Positions 1 through 11,240 of a stretch of DNA of 64,000 nt are shown one piece after another (positions within the stretch are counted from its first letter, which is position 1; each line of letters opens with the position of its first letter). This DNA is from Scilla litardierei (Eukaryota > Streptophyta > Magnoliopsida > Asparagales > Asparagaceae): the NCBI GenBank assembly GCA_030789695.1, contig JAULAV010009184.1, positions 25,283-89,282 on the forward strand, read 5' to 3'. The notes below the pieces were generated by a model that saw nothing but the letters and a program-made list of their open reading frames with translations, was not told where the DNA came from and ran no database searches. Position numbers and translations under genes: made by a program.

Positions 1-594
1 TAGGGAGAGCTAAATGGTTGTAAGTATGTGTTTAGTACAATTGGTATTTTAATATATTGGATTTGTGTAATATAGCATACTTCTTCATTTGCTCATTCAT
101 GTCACTCTCATGGAGATTGTTTGTTTATGTGACGTACCATGCCCATGTATGCCATATATGTCTTATTATGACACATGTATCATGACAGCTATAACATTTA
201 TATAACGAGTTGTTTAGTTGTTTATTGATTTTCATATCTTTGGAACACGTTGTCATTACACATCGCATTCCTCACATGCATGTTTCTTTGTGAAGATTGT
301 TAAAAATTATGGATATGATAACTGATGTGTATGACATACTTGTTTGTTTATGATTGTATTAATTATATTTAGATCTCAACCTCCAATGAAAACCTTTCAA
401 TTCTTTCATTAAAAATTCATTTTGATTCTACAACATGGACCTAATTTTCTTAGATGATTATGTTCATGGATTATTTAGATCCTATTATGATATGCCATGC
501 CATTCCAGTAGAATCATTCTTTTCTTTCCTAACATGTGCATTTTGGTTTATCTTTAGGTGACTGATGAACATGTTTCAAGCGCATGTCTCCTTA

Positions 595-1072
595 CAGGCG
601 CCTGTGATTTGTTTTACAGTCGTCTGTAATGCACACGTTTTTGATAGGATGCTTTGGGTTTTCATTATCCATTTCTAACAGGTAACTTCTATACAATGTA
701 AAAGCGCATGGCTCCTTGCAGGTGCCTGTGACTTGTTAGTCATTCGCATAACTCTTTTTTGCCCAAAGATCCCTAAATTGTCATCATTCAGTCAGACGAC
801 TGATGTTGGTTTCACAGTCGCTTGCCCATGGCACAGGCGTCTGTGAATTCTTCTTCAGTCGCATGTCGATCATTGTCCTAACACTTTGTGTTTGACAAGC
901 TATGCAAGTTTCGGCCAGACGACTGATGTTGGTTCCACAGTCGCCTGCCCATGGCATCTTCGCTCGTGGATACCACATTAGTCGCCTTCCTTACTTACCC
1001 AGAATTCTTGATTTTGGAAACTTTCGCACTTCTACCACACAGACGCCTGGTGACCCTTCAGCAGTCGCCTGT
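595..1072. repeat. Internal array of CAGKCGMCTG palindromes in element A
   Basis: About twelve full or half copies of one palindromic motif: CAGGCGCCTG at 595, a CAGTCGTCTG form near 617, then variants near 719, 793, 813, 834, 855, 914, 938, 979, 1041 and 1061. Two of the blocks (around 785-835 and 906-956) are near-identical ~45-bp duplications. The same motif family recurs in the LTR of A at 4387-5015. In both places it ends about 85 bp before a TATA-like box. Confidence 0.75.
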
Positions 1073-1156
1073 CCTGTCAGGATTTTTAGCCATTGAGCCT
1101 TTTTCCAGCTGATTGTGTTGAGGGTTTTAGGTGAATCGTTTGGCGGTTTTAGAGAG

Positions 1157-1169
1157 CTTATAAATAGGG
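1157..1169 (+). promoter_or_regulatory. TATA-like box after the internal palindrome array of A
   Basis: CTTATAAATAGGG lies about 85 bp downstream of the last palindrome, the same spacing as in the LTR promoter of A (TATA at 5099). Followed by pyrimidine-rich sequence like an LTR R region. Inferred internal promoter; no transcript evidence. Confidence 0.5.
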
Positions 1170-1369
1170 CATTTACTGTTCTATTAGGGATCTCTTGGAA
1201 CCCTCTAAACTCTATTGATTTGATTTCAAAGCTCAAGCTCTTACTTCATTCAAAATCCCTAAATCTCCAAATCTTATCTTTTCTTCCAACTAGAATCATT
1301 CATTTCCCTATGGCATGTTATGCTTCATCATGTTATACATAATTCATGCCAAGAATAAGATTAATTGAT

Positions 1370-3260
1370 TAGAATCTTTATGCATATTTGTTCATTGTAT
1401 CACCACACATCTTATACTTTTCTTACAGTTGGTATGATTATCTTTATGAGACATATTGATATGATTTGGGGTGATCAATGTATGTTACTTGTCATTTTAA
1501 TTGCTTTAGCTATAATTTTATTTGAGAGATATTTTATGTCTATAGCTAAATCCTTCATGTATGATATTTTCACAAGTGACATAACACTCATGCACATTGG
1601 TTAGTGATTTTCATGCTATATTTCTCATCATGTCATCTCTCATCTCATGCTCATATTTTATGCTATTTTTATGAGATGTTAGAGATAATTTGTGCCATAC
1701 AAGATCATATAAGTTTTATAATATGTTAGTTGATATGTATATTTTGTCATATATACTCTTCCATGAATATATCCTGATGCACTATGACTTCATTAATGCT
1801 ACCACCGATTAAATTGTGATTACATAAGCTTTTGTTCTATTCGCACAATCAGTATGTATGAATGCGATGCTCATGGTAACTTTATTCGTTTATGTCCTAC
1901 CTTGTGACTTAGAACCTAGATTATCTTCATTATATATCTTTGCTCATGTCAAACTCCATGCCTTTGCTCAAAAGGCGTTTTGTCACATTATGCCTTGTGT
2001 TGAATCCTTTGTGATAATTGAGCTAGGATGAGATCATGACTCTATTTGTTCACTTGGGTTCCTTCACAAGTGATGTCATGATCTTGGCATTATTTGCTTG
2101 CTTCTCATACTTTTTAGAATATTTATATTTGATATCATCTTTACATGCTCTTACTTGATGCAAGTTTTGAATTTAGGATATATTGCTTATGCTCATGGCA
2201 TTCCATACTTTTCATTGACTCAATCTGTGAGTATCTATTCTGGAATGCATGCTAGTACTATGATTCTTTTGAACATTGTTTCAATTAGTATCCTAGTGTG
2301 CTAGAATTGTGTATGCCATAATTTTTATGAATTTACTATTTTTATTGACATAACACTTTTGCATGATGTTGATATTTGATATTCATACATTTTTTATCAC
2401 CTTGTCACCCTACATCTCATACTTCACTTAGAATTGGTATGCTTATTTTTGGAGATGATTTGTGGAGTTTAGCACATGCCATTATATTTTTTTGTCATCT
2501 CACATCTCATACTTCTATTTTCACTCTTTTAGAAGATTTTTTAGAGGATTTGTGTTATATGTGATCATTTGATGTAATTACAATATATGATGATTTGAGT
2601 ATGTTAGTATGATCATTAGAATTTATTTTGAGTAATAAGTTCATAACCATGATTATGCTATTATTTGTGCCCTTTTGATCGTATTTTCACCACTTCTTGT
2701 CACATCACTTTAAATTGATATATTTTGACATGTAGTGATTAGTTCATTGGTATTATGATCATTAAAAACCTAATTTGAGTTATTATTTCATAACATAAAT
2801 TGATACACGTAACTAAAAATTTCCATAGTCATGTTTGTTGCATTTTTCTGCCATGTTTGGCTTAGATCTCAGTCTATTGATATTATCTGTTGATATATGT
2901 CATTGTGATGATATTGATTCTATCATTATGTCTTTAATCATGTTCATGTCATATGCCATGCCCTTGCTCAAGGATAGTCTATCACATTATGCTTAATGTT
3001 ATAAATTTTGTGATACTTGTGCTTATTTGTGTACTTGACACTATTTGATCACTTGTTTTTCTTTCACAAGTGATGTCATGATTTTTGCATTGTTATCCAT
3101 ATTTTGTTATCATGTTTATTGTTGGTGGCTACTGCTAATTATGCTATTGTCTCTTTTCTAACACTGCTCACACTTTTGTTTACAATTAGTATCTATTGTA
3201 ATCCTTTATCACACTATGCTTATTGCTTATTTATTTGTGATAATTGAGGGTGGTTGAGTT
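1370..3260 (+). repeat. Degenerate ~1-kb direct duplication
   Basis: The segment at about 1945-2095 (CATGTC, GCCTTTGCTCAA, CACATTATGC, TTCACAAGTGATGTCATGAT in order) recurs at about 2945-3100. The segment at 1375-1440 recurs at 2385-2450 (CATCTCATAC/CATCTTATAC, TTGGTATG). Both pairs are offset by about 1,000 bp, so an old tandem duplication of a ~1-kb unit is likely. A weaker third trace is at 3200-3260. Confidence 0.55.
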
Positions 3261-3810
3261 GTTGTTGGATATTTGCTCTTGTAATTGATATCTTTATTTT
3301 GATATCTTGTTTACAATTGGTAGCTTATATAGTTTATATTAGATATACCTTTATGTTTTCCGCTCTATTTTTGCATTTGTTGTTTATATGCCCCTATGCC
3401 TTTTGGATAATGCCAAAGGGGAGAGAAATAAATTAAGGATGTGCTTTGTGCTAATTAAATGTTGAGTGTTAAACAATAACTTGAATCATATGACTTTATA
3501 TATGATTGATCATGTATATGATTCAGGGTGAGCATTGGTGATTACCTTGGTCTATATTGGTTACATTTGGTATCTGTTGGTAAGCCTGCTCATGTTTATG
3601 ATGTGCATCACCTATATGATTTGTATTGTGTATGCATATCATTTTTGGTCATTCATGCGATATATACACAACCTCATGTGATACACACACTATTAACTTC
3701 TTAATGATGCTAGTGATTATTGATATTAACTTAATTGGCATCATTGCAGAGGGAGTAAGTATATTTAATGCACAATTATTTATTTTGTTTATATTTGGTT
3801 TGTCATCATC

Positions 3811-3823
3811 AAAAGGGGGAGAA
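3811..3823 (+). other. Polypurine tract of A
   Basis: AAAAGGGGGAGAA directly precedes the TGTTGAG start of the LTR. This is the expected plus-strand primer position for a + strand element. Confidence 0.8.
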
Positions 3824-4386
3824 TGTTGAGTATTAGACTCTCCACCTTAGTTTTGATGATGATCAAATATAAATCATCGTGATTAACCCTGTGATTGCAG
3901 TTAACTAAAAAGTCACCAATTAGATCCAAGAAGATCAAAAGTGACTACACGTGTTGATTCAAGTGGAGAACTTGGTAGATCAACAAAGGTGAAGCATTGT
4001 CTTGAAGAACTCAAAGACTACATCAAACCTCAAGCTAATGGCTTCAACAAATGAATGGAGATTCAATCCAAAGAGAAGAAATGAATGGATGATTCAAAAG
4101 CTTCAAAGAACATCTTAAGGATCAAAGACTAGATGGCGTTGGAGACATTCAAGACATACAACTAAAAGTCTCAAGACCATGAATAGGTAAGGATATTCAT
4201 TGTAACCTTTAGTATTTAATTCTTTGTGAGTCTTAGAATGTTAAGCCTTAAATTAGAACTACTTAGAGGCACATACACTACCTATACACATTAGTAGTAT
4301 AGCATCTAGTTGACCCCGTATGCTTCTAGGCTTTCAAAACTTGAACCTGAACTTTTGAATCAAAAAAAGGGTCTGATGAATGATCA

Positions 4387-5015
4387 CCAGTCGACTGGTG
4401 TGCTCACCAGAGATATGCTTACCCTTCATCAGTCACCTGTTTTTAAAGAGAGCCCAAATCTGTTTGAAGCTGTATTCTGTTTTTCTGACCAGTCTGCCTT
4501 CCAACTGATGCTAATTTTTCTGTAATTAGAATTTTTCATCCAATCCACTTGTAGTAGTTATCTAACTTACTAAGCTTTCCAACCCAACTTGAATCACTCC
4601 AATCGGATATCTATAGTTCAAGTTATGACTGTTTTCGTGAGCCGATATCAGATTTCCTGCCCTTATCAGTCAGATTCAGAGTCCTATCATTTTTTCTGTA
4701 CTTGGAATTTTGTGTCCATTCAAAGCTCATTTGAAAGAAAATTTTGTTAGTATTCTAACCCAACTTGAATCACTCCAATTGGATATCTTTAGTGGCAGAT
4801 ATGGATGTTTTAGTGATCAGCTATATTGAAAATCTGCAGAATCTGCCCATCAAACAGCCGCTTATTATAGGTTCGACAGGCGCCTGCCCAAGTGGACAGT
4901 TGACTGGTCATCCTTCTACAGTCAACTGTTCATCCTCTATCCAGCCATTGTTTTTCAGTTTATAGCCGTTGGCTACAGTGGACCAAGCGACTGTCCCCTC
5001 TTCTGCAGGCGACTG
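4387..5015. repeat. Palindrome array in U3 of the A LTR
   Basis: Copies include CCAGTCGACTGG (4387-4398, perfect palindrome), CAGGCGCCTG (4877-4886, perfect), ACAGTTGACTGGT (4896), ACAGTCAACTGT (4918-4929), a GCGACTGTCC form (4987) and CAGGCGACTG (5006-5015). Consensus CAGKCGMCTG, matching the internal array at 595-1072. Confidence 0.75.
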
Positions 5016-5098
5016 TCCAAGTCGTATTCAGCCCATTTCTAGCCGTTGGAAGATTAGTTCGTGGGTCTTTTTGCTTGGGGTTTTGGGCTTCTCTTGAG

Positions 5099-5112
5099 CT
5101 AATATATATAGG
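5099..5112 (+). promoter_or_regulatory. TATA-like box of the A LTR
   Basis: GCTAATATATATAG, about 85 bp after the last palindrome, followed by pyrimidine-rich sequence (5155-5225). Likely the LTR promoter. Confidence 0.6.
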
Positions 5113-5305
5113 AGATAGGGTGAATATGTGAGAACTATTGATCCCTTAAGAAAACATTTCAAGTCTCATTTCAAGCTTCTTTCTCCTCTTAAGTGCTCTC
5201 TAATTCTCTCTTGCCCTCAATGCTCTAAAGCACACATCTAAGCCAGATTTGCTTTCATCTTTGGGCAAGCATCGCAAGGGATATCTTCTCCCTCATTGAG
5301 CACTT

Positions 5306-5344
5306 CACACACACACAAAAGCCCGCGTGCGCGCGCACACACAG
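5306..5344. repeat. CA/CG microsatellite
   Basis: Two CACACA runs flank a GCGTGCGCGCGC core in the transcribed part of the A LTR. Confidence 0.85.
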
Positions 5345-5438
5345 AGTATAGCCTTCACAAGTAAGTTCTTATTCAAGGCATATGTGAGTGTATTTCAAGT
5401 TGTATATTTCATTCTCAATACTTCTATTTTGTTGAGTA

Positions 5439-5593
5439 CTCTCGGCTGGTGAGAGGGTTGGCTTGATTCCAAGTTGTGGGAGTCAAGGTAAGGATTTGCT
5501 CTCGATTGTGAGAGTGTGCTTAGTTCCAAGTTGTGGGATTAAGGTATTTGCGTGTTCCCAGGTTGTGGGATACACAGACATCGATTGTATGTC
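5439..5593 (+). other. Run of six hairpins with a shared loop in the A LTR leader
   Basis: Six consecutive short inverted repeats: CTCTC/GAGAG (5439, loop GGCTGGT); TTGATTCC/GGAGTCAA (5463, loop AAGTTGTG); CTCTC/GAGAG (5499, loop GATTGT); CTTAGTTCC/GGGATTAAG (5519, 9 bp with two G-U pairs, loop AAGTTGT); GTGTTCCC/GGGATACAC (5552, one bulge, loop AGGTTGT); GACAT/ATGTC (5577, loop CGATTGT). Five loops end in TTGT while most stems differ. The run lies about 340-490 nt downstream of the TATA-like box, so it should be in the RNA. Function unknown; packaging, dimerisation or translation control are possibilities. Confidence 0.65.
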
Positions 5594-5637
5594 GATTGCA
5601 CTTGTTAGGGTTTTCACGAGTGGGCTAAATGAAAGCT

Positions 5638-5741
5638 CTAGTGGTATTTACTAGAGTATCGGAGTGTGATCCCAGATGTTGCTGGATCCCTAGTGGTATT
5701 TACTAGAGTATCCGAGTGTGATCCCGGGTGTTGCTGGATTA
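5638..5741 (+). repeat. 52-bp tandem duplication in U5 of A
   Basis: Two copies, starting at 5638 and 5690, of a unit beginning CTAGTGGTATTTACTAGAG. Each contains CTAGT/ACTAG and GATCC/GGATY inverted repeats, which extends the hairpin-rich leader. Confidence 0.8.
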
Positions 5742-5950
5742 AGGCACCGATAACAAGTCGGGTTTGACTTGGATGGCACCGAATCAGGATACATTGCATG
5801 TTTTCATTGCATTATGCATTGCGTTGTTGATCATCTCTTTAATTCCGCATTTTTTGGTTAATTAGGGTTTTATTTGGCGTAAATTCCTTATAATTCTATA
5901 AAACACTATTCACCCCTAGTGTTTCTTCCTCATGGCATTGGGTCCTTACA

Positions 5951-7110
5951 AATACGTCGTTCTTTGCGCAATGCTTTCGGTAGAGTACGTTGTCGAAGAT
6001 CACGAACGATGAAGCTCGTCTCTTGGTCTTCCATGCCTCCAGCCTATTGTCTGGTTGGGCTCCGAACTTCAGGTAGGCGACAATCGGGTTCATCCACGAT
6101 CGCTCTTGGTCGACGAATATTAGTTTATCCTCCTCAATACTGGGCGTCAATAAGTTCTCAATGTAAATGGCTTTCCCAATTTCTGTCGAAGAAGATGAAG
6201 CCAGCTTTGAGAGGGCGTCTGCGCTGAGATTGTTCGACCTCGACAGATGTTGGACCACCGCTCTCTTATATTTGAGGAGTTCGGCCCGGGCGCATTTCAT
6301 GTATCGCTTCATCAGTTTCTCCCTTGCCTCGAAGCTTTCTTCGATTTGCTAGACGACCAGCCTTGAATCGTTGATCAACAACACATTCATCGCTCCAAGT
6401 GCCCGGTAGAGCTTTAAGCCGTTGAGGGCGGCCTCGTACTCCGCAACATTTTTGGTTGCCGAGAATTTGAAGCAGAGGGCGTACTTCGATAGGCCCCCTT
6501 CTGGAGTCTTTATTACAATGCCAACTCTGCTCCCCGATGTTTTGGCCGATCCATCAACGTGGACGACCTACTGCTTGCCGTCGGACTGGGTGGAAGTAGA
6601 GGGAGGACTGCTGATGGTGAGCTGCTGGGGTGCCGCACCCAGGCGACTGTAGGGCGTGGCCTCGCCATTCTCTCCCATGGTGCACTCTACCATGAAGTTC
6701 GCTAGTGCTTGCCCATTGATCGATGCCTTTGGTTTGTAGATAATGTCGAGCTCGCTAAGCTCGACACTCTAATTCAGCATGCGGCCTGACCGCTCTAGCC
6801 TCCTCAAGTTCTTTTCTAGCAGCGAATTTGTGTAGACGACGATAGTATGCGCCTGTAAGTAGGGTCGGAGCTTCCTTGCCGTCAGAACCAGGTAGTAATC
6901 GATCTTCTCGATGGGTTCATAGCAGGTCTCCGCATCTCGGAGCACCTGGCTGGCATAATAGACCCGTCTCTAGATGCTCCCATCCTCCTTCACCAGGACC
7001 GATCTTATAGCTTCCTCAGTTGTGGTGAGGTAGAGGCCGAGCTACTCTCCTTCTTCGGGCTTTACGAGCAGCGTCGGGATTTGCAGGTAGGCCTTTAGCT
7101 CCCCGAAAGC
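5951..7110 (-). pseudogene. B RNase H region (two RNase H-like blocks)
   Basis: Minus-strand reading shows a first RNase H-like block (7110-6780, including VYYASQVL and YYLVLTARKLRPYLQAH) and a second, Tat-type block (6580-6180) beginning VVHVDGSAKTSGSRVGIVI and continuing NVAEYEAALNGL, VQHLSRSNNLSADALSKLAS. A second RNase H is characteristic of Tat elements. In-frame stops occur, for example near 6352, 6570, 6775 and 6972. The frame runs into the LTR of A after VLYRKH at about 5980, showing that A interrupted B just before integrase. Confidence 0.75.
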
Positions 7111-8287
7111 TTTTGTTTAGGAATCATCCCACTCCACCACTTCCTTATATGCCATTCCTCTCAGCGAGGGCTTTTCGGAGAATCTTGAAGAATGGGAGTG
7201 ACCTCTCTGCAGACTTCGACAGGAATCTTCCCAGCATGACGATCCATCCATTTAGCCTCTGCAGGTCCCGGATCGTCCTTGGCTCTAGCATGTTGGCGAG
7301 GGTGGCGATCTTGTCAGGGTTGGCCTCAATTCCTCGCTTGGTGATTATGAAGCCAAGGAACTTCACTGACTCAACGTCGAATATGCACTTGGCTGGGTTG
7401 AGCCCAGGTTGTAGTGCCGCACCTTATGGAATGTCTCCTCCAGGTTGGCAAGATGATCTTCAGCCTTATTTGACTTCACCAACATGTCATCAATATAGAC
7501 CTACAGATTCTTGTCGACCTGGGGATGGAAGATTTGGTCGACCATCCGTTGGTAGGTCACTTTGGTGTTCTTGAGTCCGAACGGTATTTTGGTGTAGCAA
7601 AATGTCCCCCGGTCCGTGATGAATGCTGTCTTCTCCTCATCATGGGTGGTCATCTATATTGGTTGTAGCATGAAAAGGCAACAATAAAAGTTAGGAGTTC
7701 ATACCCTGAGGCATTATCCACCAGATAGTCGATCCTTGGCAGTGGGAAGCTATCCTTTGGGCAGACTTTGTTGAGGTCGGTGAAGTCCACACACATTCGC
7801 CATTGGCCACTGGGTTTCTTCACCATCACCACATTGGCGAGCCAATCAATATATCTCACCTTCTAATGAATCCGGCTTTAAGGAGCTGCTCCACCTCTTC
7901 GCCTGCTACCTACGCTTTCTCTCCCCCAGCGATTCGCTTCTTCAGTCGAACCGGGTAGGCTTTATAGTCGATGTGCAGCTCATGGGCGATCATCAGTTTA
8001 TCGACTCCAGGAATGTCTGAGGGCAACCATGCGAAGATGTCAGTATTCGCCCTGAGGAGGTTGCTCAGCCCCGCCCTCAGCTTCACAATTAACTTTGTAC
8101 CGATCGATATAGTTTTGTCTGCCTCCTCCGTTAGTAGCACCTCTTCTACGCCCTCCACCGGGGTTGGTCGTTGATGTTCCAAGTCCTCCCAGCCCTCAAG
8201 GAGTTCGGCCAACAAGGCTTGCTCGGATTGCTTGTGCTTGGTAGAGCCGACGTAGCAGCTTCGTGGGAGCCTCTGGCTTCCTCGCAC
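7111..8287 (-). pseudogene. B reverse transcriptase remnant
   Basis: The N-terminal part reads ANTDIFAWLPSDIPGVD (about 8100-8020). The palm starts WLANVVMVKKPSGQWRMCVD (about 7840), then CPKDSFPLPRID, then a block where the first catalytic aspartate is lost: the family's DAFSGYNQI reads VAFSCYNQY (about 7680). The second motif YIDDMLVKS is present near 7500-7475. The connection domain reads FLGFIITKRGIEANPDKI (7360). Several frameshifts and stops separate these blocks. DNA synthesis activity is not expected from this copy. Confidence 0.75.
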
Positions 8288-8735
8288 TTGTCCAACCCTA
8301 TAGGGGTTCTAGAACTTTATCATCTGGTGCAGCAGCAAGGGAAGAGCTTCGACGGTGGTCATGTAAGTCCGCCCTATGATGTTATTGTACACCAAGGGGA
8401 TGTGGACGATGACGAATTGCGTCATTTGCATAACAATCCTCGGGCCTCTCCCCCAGGGTGACGGGCAGATCGATCGTTCCGACAATGGGCACCGAATGTC
8501 CAGTGAAGCCGATAATTAGGATCAAGCATGGTTTCAAGTATACCTCGCCCAGTCCCATCTTCTGGATTGTCGACAAAAATAGTATGTCACACGAGCTGCC
8601 ACTATTGACCAAGAGCCTACTCACAATTGTCGGTCCGATGAGTGCTTCGATGACAATGTCATCATCATGTGGTAGCTTGACCCTCACCAGGTCGTTGTCG
8701 GAGAAGGAGATGGGGGTGGAGCTACCCTTCTTCAC
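8288..8735 (-). pseudogene. B aspartic protease remnant
   Basis: Reads VKLPHDDDIVIEALI, then VNSGSSCDILFLSTIQKMGL, then GFTGHSVPIVGTIDLPVTLG. The family's active-site D(T/S)G is NSG here, so the catalytic aspartate is replaced. The frame is lost near 8450 after LGERPED. Lies between Gag and RT as expected. Confidence 0.75.
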
Positions 8736-9863
8736 TTCGCCCCTTCATCAGCGCTCGCCATCATGACCTGCCTCACATAATTCTTCCCCTGCGATGTCGA
8801 GATTTCATCTGAGGCCGGTCCACCACATATCACATCTATGCACATGACCAGATCACTTATAGGATGGGCGGCTAGTTTGGCGTTCTGGGCTTGGGCCTGC
8901 TGGACAGGTTCCGCTGTAGTTCGCCCTTCTCGGTTCTGGCCCTCTTGATCGATGAACCGCTGAAGATGGCCACCCTGGATTAGCCATACTATGTCCTTTT
9001 TTAGAGCAAAGAAATTTTCGGTGTCATGGTCGTGGTCGTGGTGGTACCGACAGTACTTCTGTGCATTACGTGCGTTTGGCCTTTCCCTCATCAACGGGGG
9101 CGGCTCTTTGAGAAGTCTGCCCATCTTGGCTGATGCCATCACTTTGGCCAGCAGGGCATTGAGACTGTATAATGTGCCTCCTCCAACGCTATTTTAGGTC
9201 CGTTCCTCGGGGCGGGGTTCATTGGAGGGAGGACCCCCCTCAGAGGTCCGGGGAAATCCTTCCCTTGTGCGCCTCCCTGGTCACGCCCTCGGGGGCGATC
9301 TTGATCTTGCCCTCGGGGGAGGTCATCATGCCTCGGCCTAGGTGGAGGCAAAGGTTTAGCTCTGGGTCGCTTGGTGTCGGTAACTACTTTCTTTGCCCAC
9401 AACGACTCCTCACTGAGCATGAACTTATCCGCTCTGGAGAAGAGAGCGTCGAGGTCCATTGGCGGGTCGTGGAGTAGGGATTTGTGTAGAGTGTAATTGG
9501 TGAGCCCCTTCTTGAAGGCTGCCATGGCAAGCTTGTCTCTGCAGCTCATCACGCTTAGACGCTCTTCATTGAAGCGCCACTGGAACCTTCGGAGGGTCTC
9601 CCCCTCCTCTTGGACTATCGTAAACAGATAGTCAGGGCCCTCTTCCTTCTTCACCCTGCTCAAAACTGCATTCGGAACTTGTGGTATAGATCACCAAAGG
9701 AGTCAATCGATCTATCTGGCAAGTTGTTGTACCACTCCATGGTAGACTTCTTCAGAGTCATCGAGAAGGCATGGCAGAGGAGCTCATCGTCTGCTCCTTG
9801 GATCTCCATCACGCCTATATAGCGTTCCACATGTTCGAGTAGATCGTCCGAGTCGTCGTACAA
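8736..9863 (-). pseudogene. B Gag capsid remnant
   Basis: Minus-strand frames at 9863-9660 and 9663-9139 carry a Tat-type Gag: HVERYIGVMEIQGADDELLC, MEWYNNLPDRSIDSFGDLYH, then FQWRFNEERLSV and LDALFSRADKFMLSEE. An arginine/proline-rich tail follows, with repeated RPRGRDQ-like units. The segment 9142-8732 continues with PLMRERPNARN and YCRYHHDHDHDTENFFALK, a histidine/aspartate-rich block. Frames change at about 9660 and 9140. Confidence 0.7.
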
Positions 9864-10645
9864 TTCTAGCTAGGGTAGCTTGAACCTACGCGGTATCAGG
9901 GTTGAGATCACCCTTTGTGTCAGCGGGTTGGCTTCTTCGAGATGTTGGGGAGGTGCTGGTGACCTTCGTGTGACGTCCTGACCGCCTCGGAGCTCTTGCA
10001 TGTGTTTGGAACCCCCAGATGAGCCACCTAGATGCTCAGGAGAGTCCCTTCTATGTGCCCTGGGGATTGGGCTTTGCTCGCGGCTCTGCCCCCGTCGATC
10101 ATTGCACCTAGGAGAGAGGTTCTCAATCCAAGGGGGGCTTCGGCCTTGATGGGGGCACCCTTTGCGCCTTAGGCTTGATGATCTTCTGTGAGGGTGGCTC
10201 TCCACAACTTGATCTTGCAGGATGTGCTCCTGCAATATCACGATCGATGCGTAGGGGATCCCAAGCTCCCCTGCTGGATCATCTCCCTTGCAGCAAAAAT
10301 GTAACGTCATTGGACAACTGCTTCTTCATCAAGCCTTCTTTGAATCGTGGCCTCCTCCTCGTCCAACCATCTCTGCCTAGTGGCTGCCTCGTCATCATCG
10401 AGACGCCTTTGCAGAGCGGCTAACTCCTCTTCATCGAAGCACCTCCTCCGAGCGGTCGCTTCTTCGTCGAACTCGAGGAGAAGGTTTTGCCTCACGTTGA
10501 GAGGTCTGGAGGGGCCTGATGTTAGAGGCCTCCTTGCAGATTTCTCCACAGCCATGTCCTTCATCACTTTGTCGAAGATATCAAAGCTTGGATAGACGCC
10601 ATGGGCTGCATCCTCGATGGTAGCATCTACGCCCAAGGGGCGCAT
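9864..10645 (-). pseudogene. B N-terminal Gag region with RRLDEEEA-type repeats
   Basis: The frame 10645-10307 is charged and coiled-coil-like, with repeats of the RRLDDDEAATRQRWLDEEEA type, about 13-15 residues each. The next frame, to 9870, is arginine/serine-rich. Position and composition suggest the N-terminal leader of a Tat Gag. No enzymatic domain seen. Confidence 0.5.
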
Positions 10646-10752
10646 CTCTCGAGGGGGACCTCCTAGGAGAGGGGGCCTCCTCGAGAATTGGTTGTTTACT
10701 GCTACGATGAGTGCGGTGACTTTGTGTGGGGTCTGTCATGGATGTAACCAAT

Positions 10753-10773
10753 GTTCCCACAGACGGTTTCAAA
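10753..10773 (-). other. Primer-binding site region of B
   Basis: On the minus strand the LTR end CCCGCAACA is followed by TTTGAAACCGTCTGTGGGAA. This differs by a short substitution from the GGCGCCGTCTGTGGGAA block common after the 5' LTR of Tat elements. Confidence 0.6.
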
Positions 10774-11240
10774 TGTTGCGGGGGTAAAATACGCTAACAT
10801 TGAATTTATGTTGAAATGGGAATCATGGTTACAATGATTACAAGTTTTGGGGTGAAGACGAGGTTAATCCCGATTGAACGACCCTTTGTAGGTGGAGACA
10901 CTGGGTCGCCCGTCAATCGGAGTAGGTCGCCAGTCTAGTGGAGTAGTTCGACGTGGGTCACTTTGACCACCGGTAGCTGGGACGAACTTCCTGCAAGAGG
11001 AGCAACTCGTCAGAAAGGCTCGGTTGGCTATCAACCATGAGCCTCTCCGATGCTTATGTCAGTTAGTGACTGCTTGGAGAATGTCAGACACGTATGGCGA
11101 TCTTAGAGGCAGATTGGCGCTTGCATGGCAAACTAATGTGGAAGGCGCAAATATGTAGAGGATATTAGACCTTGAATATAAGTAGATGTGTTAGGATTTC
11201 TTACAGATTAGTCAGCCCCTTTCTTGTTGGAGGAGAGGGT

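Larger units (their letters stand above)
1..3810 (+). other. Element A internal region without a supportable ORF
   Basis: About 3.8 kb of AT-rich DNA between the missing pol of A and its PPT. No open frame longer than about 80 codons, and none resembles a known domain. It holds a palindrome array and a TATA-like box (595-1169), then a degenerate 1-kb duplication (about 1370-3260). In SIRE relatives this position carries an env-like ORF; here any such ORF is lost or was never present. The strand is that of the element. Confidence 0.6.
1..5950 (+). mobile_element. Element A: 3' part of a SIRE/Maximus-like Copia retrotransposon
   Basis: Seen: a purine tract (3811-3823) is followed by a long direct-terminal-repeat-like segment starting TGTTGAGTATTAGACTC and ending near CCTTACA. 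Everything left of the tract is long non-coding DNA. The LTR start, its 2.1-kb length and the long non-coding stretch before the PPT fit the SIRE/Maximus Copia lineage, which carries a third, env-like ORF region in other plants. The 5' LTR, gag and pol lie left of the window. The element interrupts the minus-strand polyprotein of element B at about 5950, so A is younger than B. The exact right end is uncertain by some bases because the other LTR is not in view. Confidence 0.7.
3824..5950 (+). repeat. 3' LTR of element A (SIRE-like)
   Basis: Starts TGTTGAGTATTAGACTC right after the PPT and ends around GGGTCCTTACA, giving TG...CA ends and about 2.13 kb. U3 contains the palindrome array, then a TATA-like box at 5099. 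R-U5 contains a CA/CG microsatellite, a run of hairpins (5439-5593) and a 52-bp tandem duplication. The right end is inferred from the TG/CA rule and from the resumption of B coding sequence on the minus strand after it. Confidence 0.7.

Noticed and set aside
7111..8287. Endogenous pararetrovirus (caulimovirus-like) reverse transcriptase
   Set aside because: Motifs, domain order (Gag, protease, RT, RNase H) and LTR/PBS context fit Ty3 retrotransposons; no movement protein or coat protein features.
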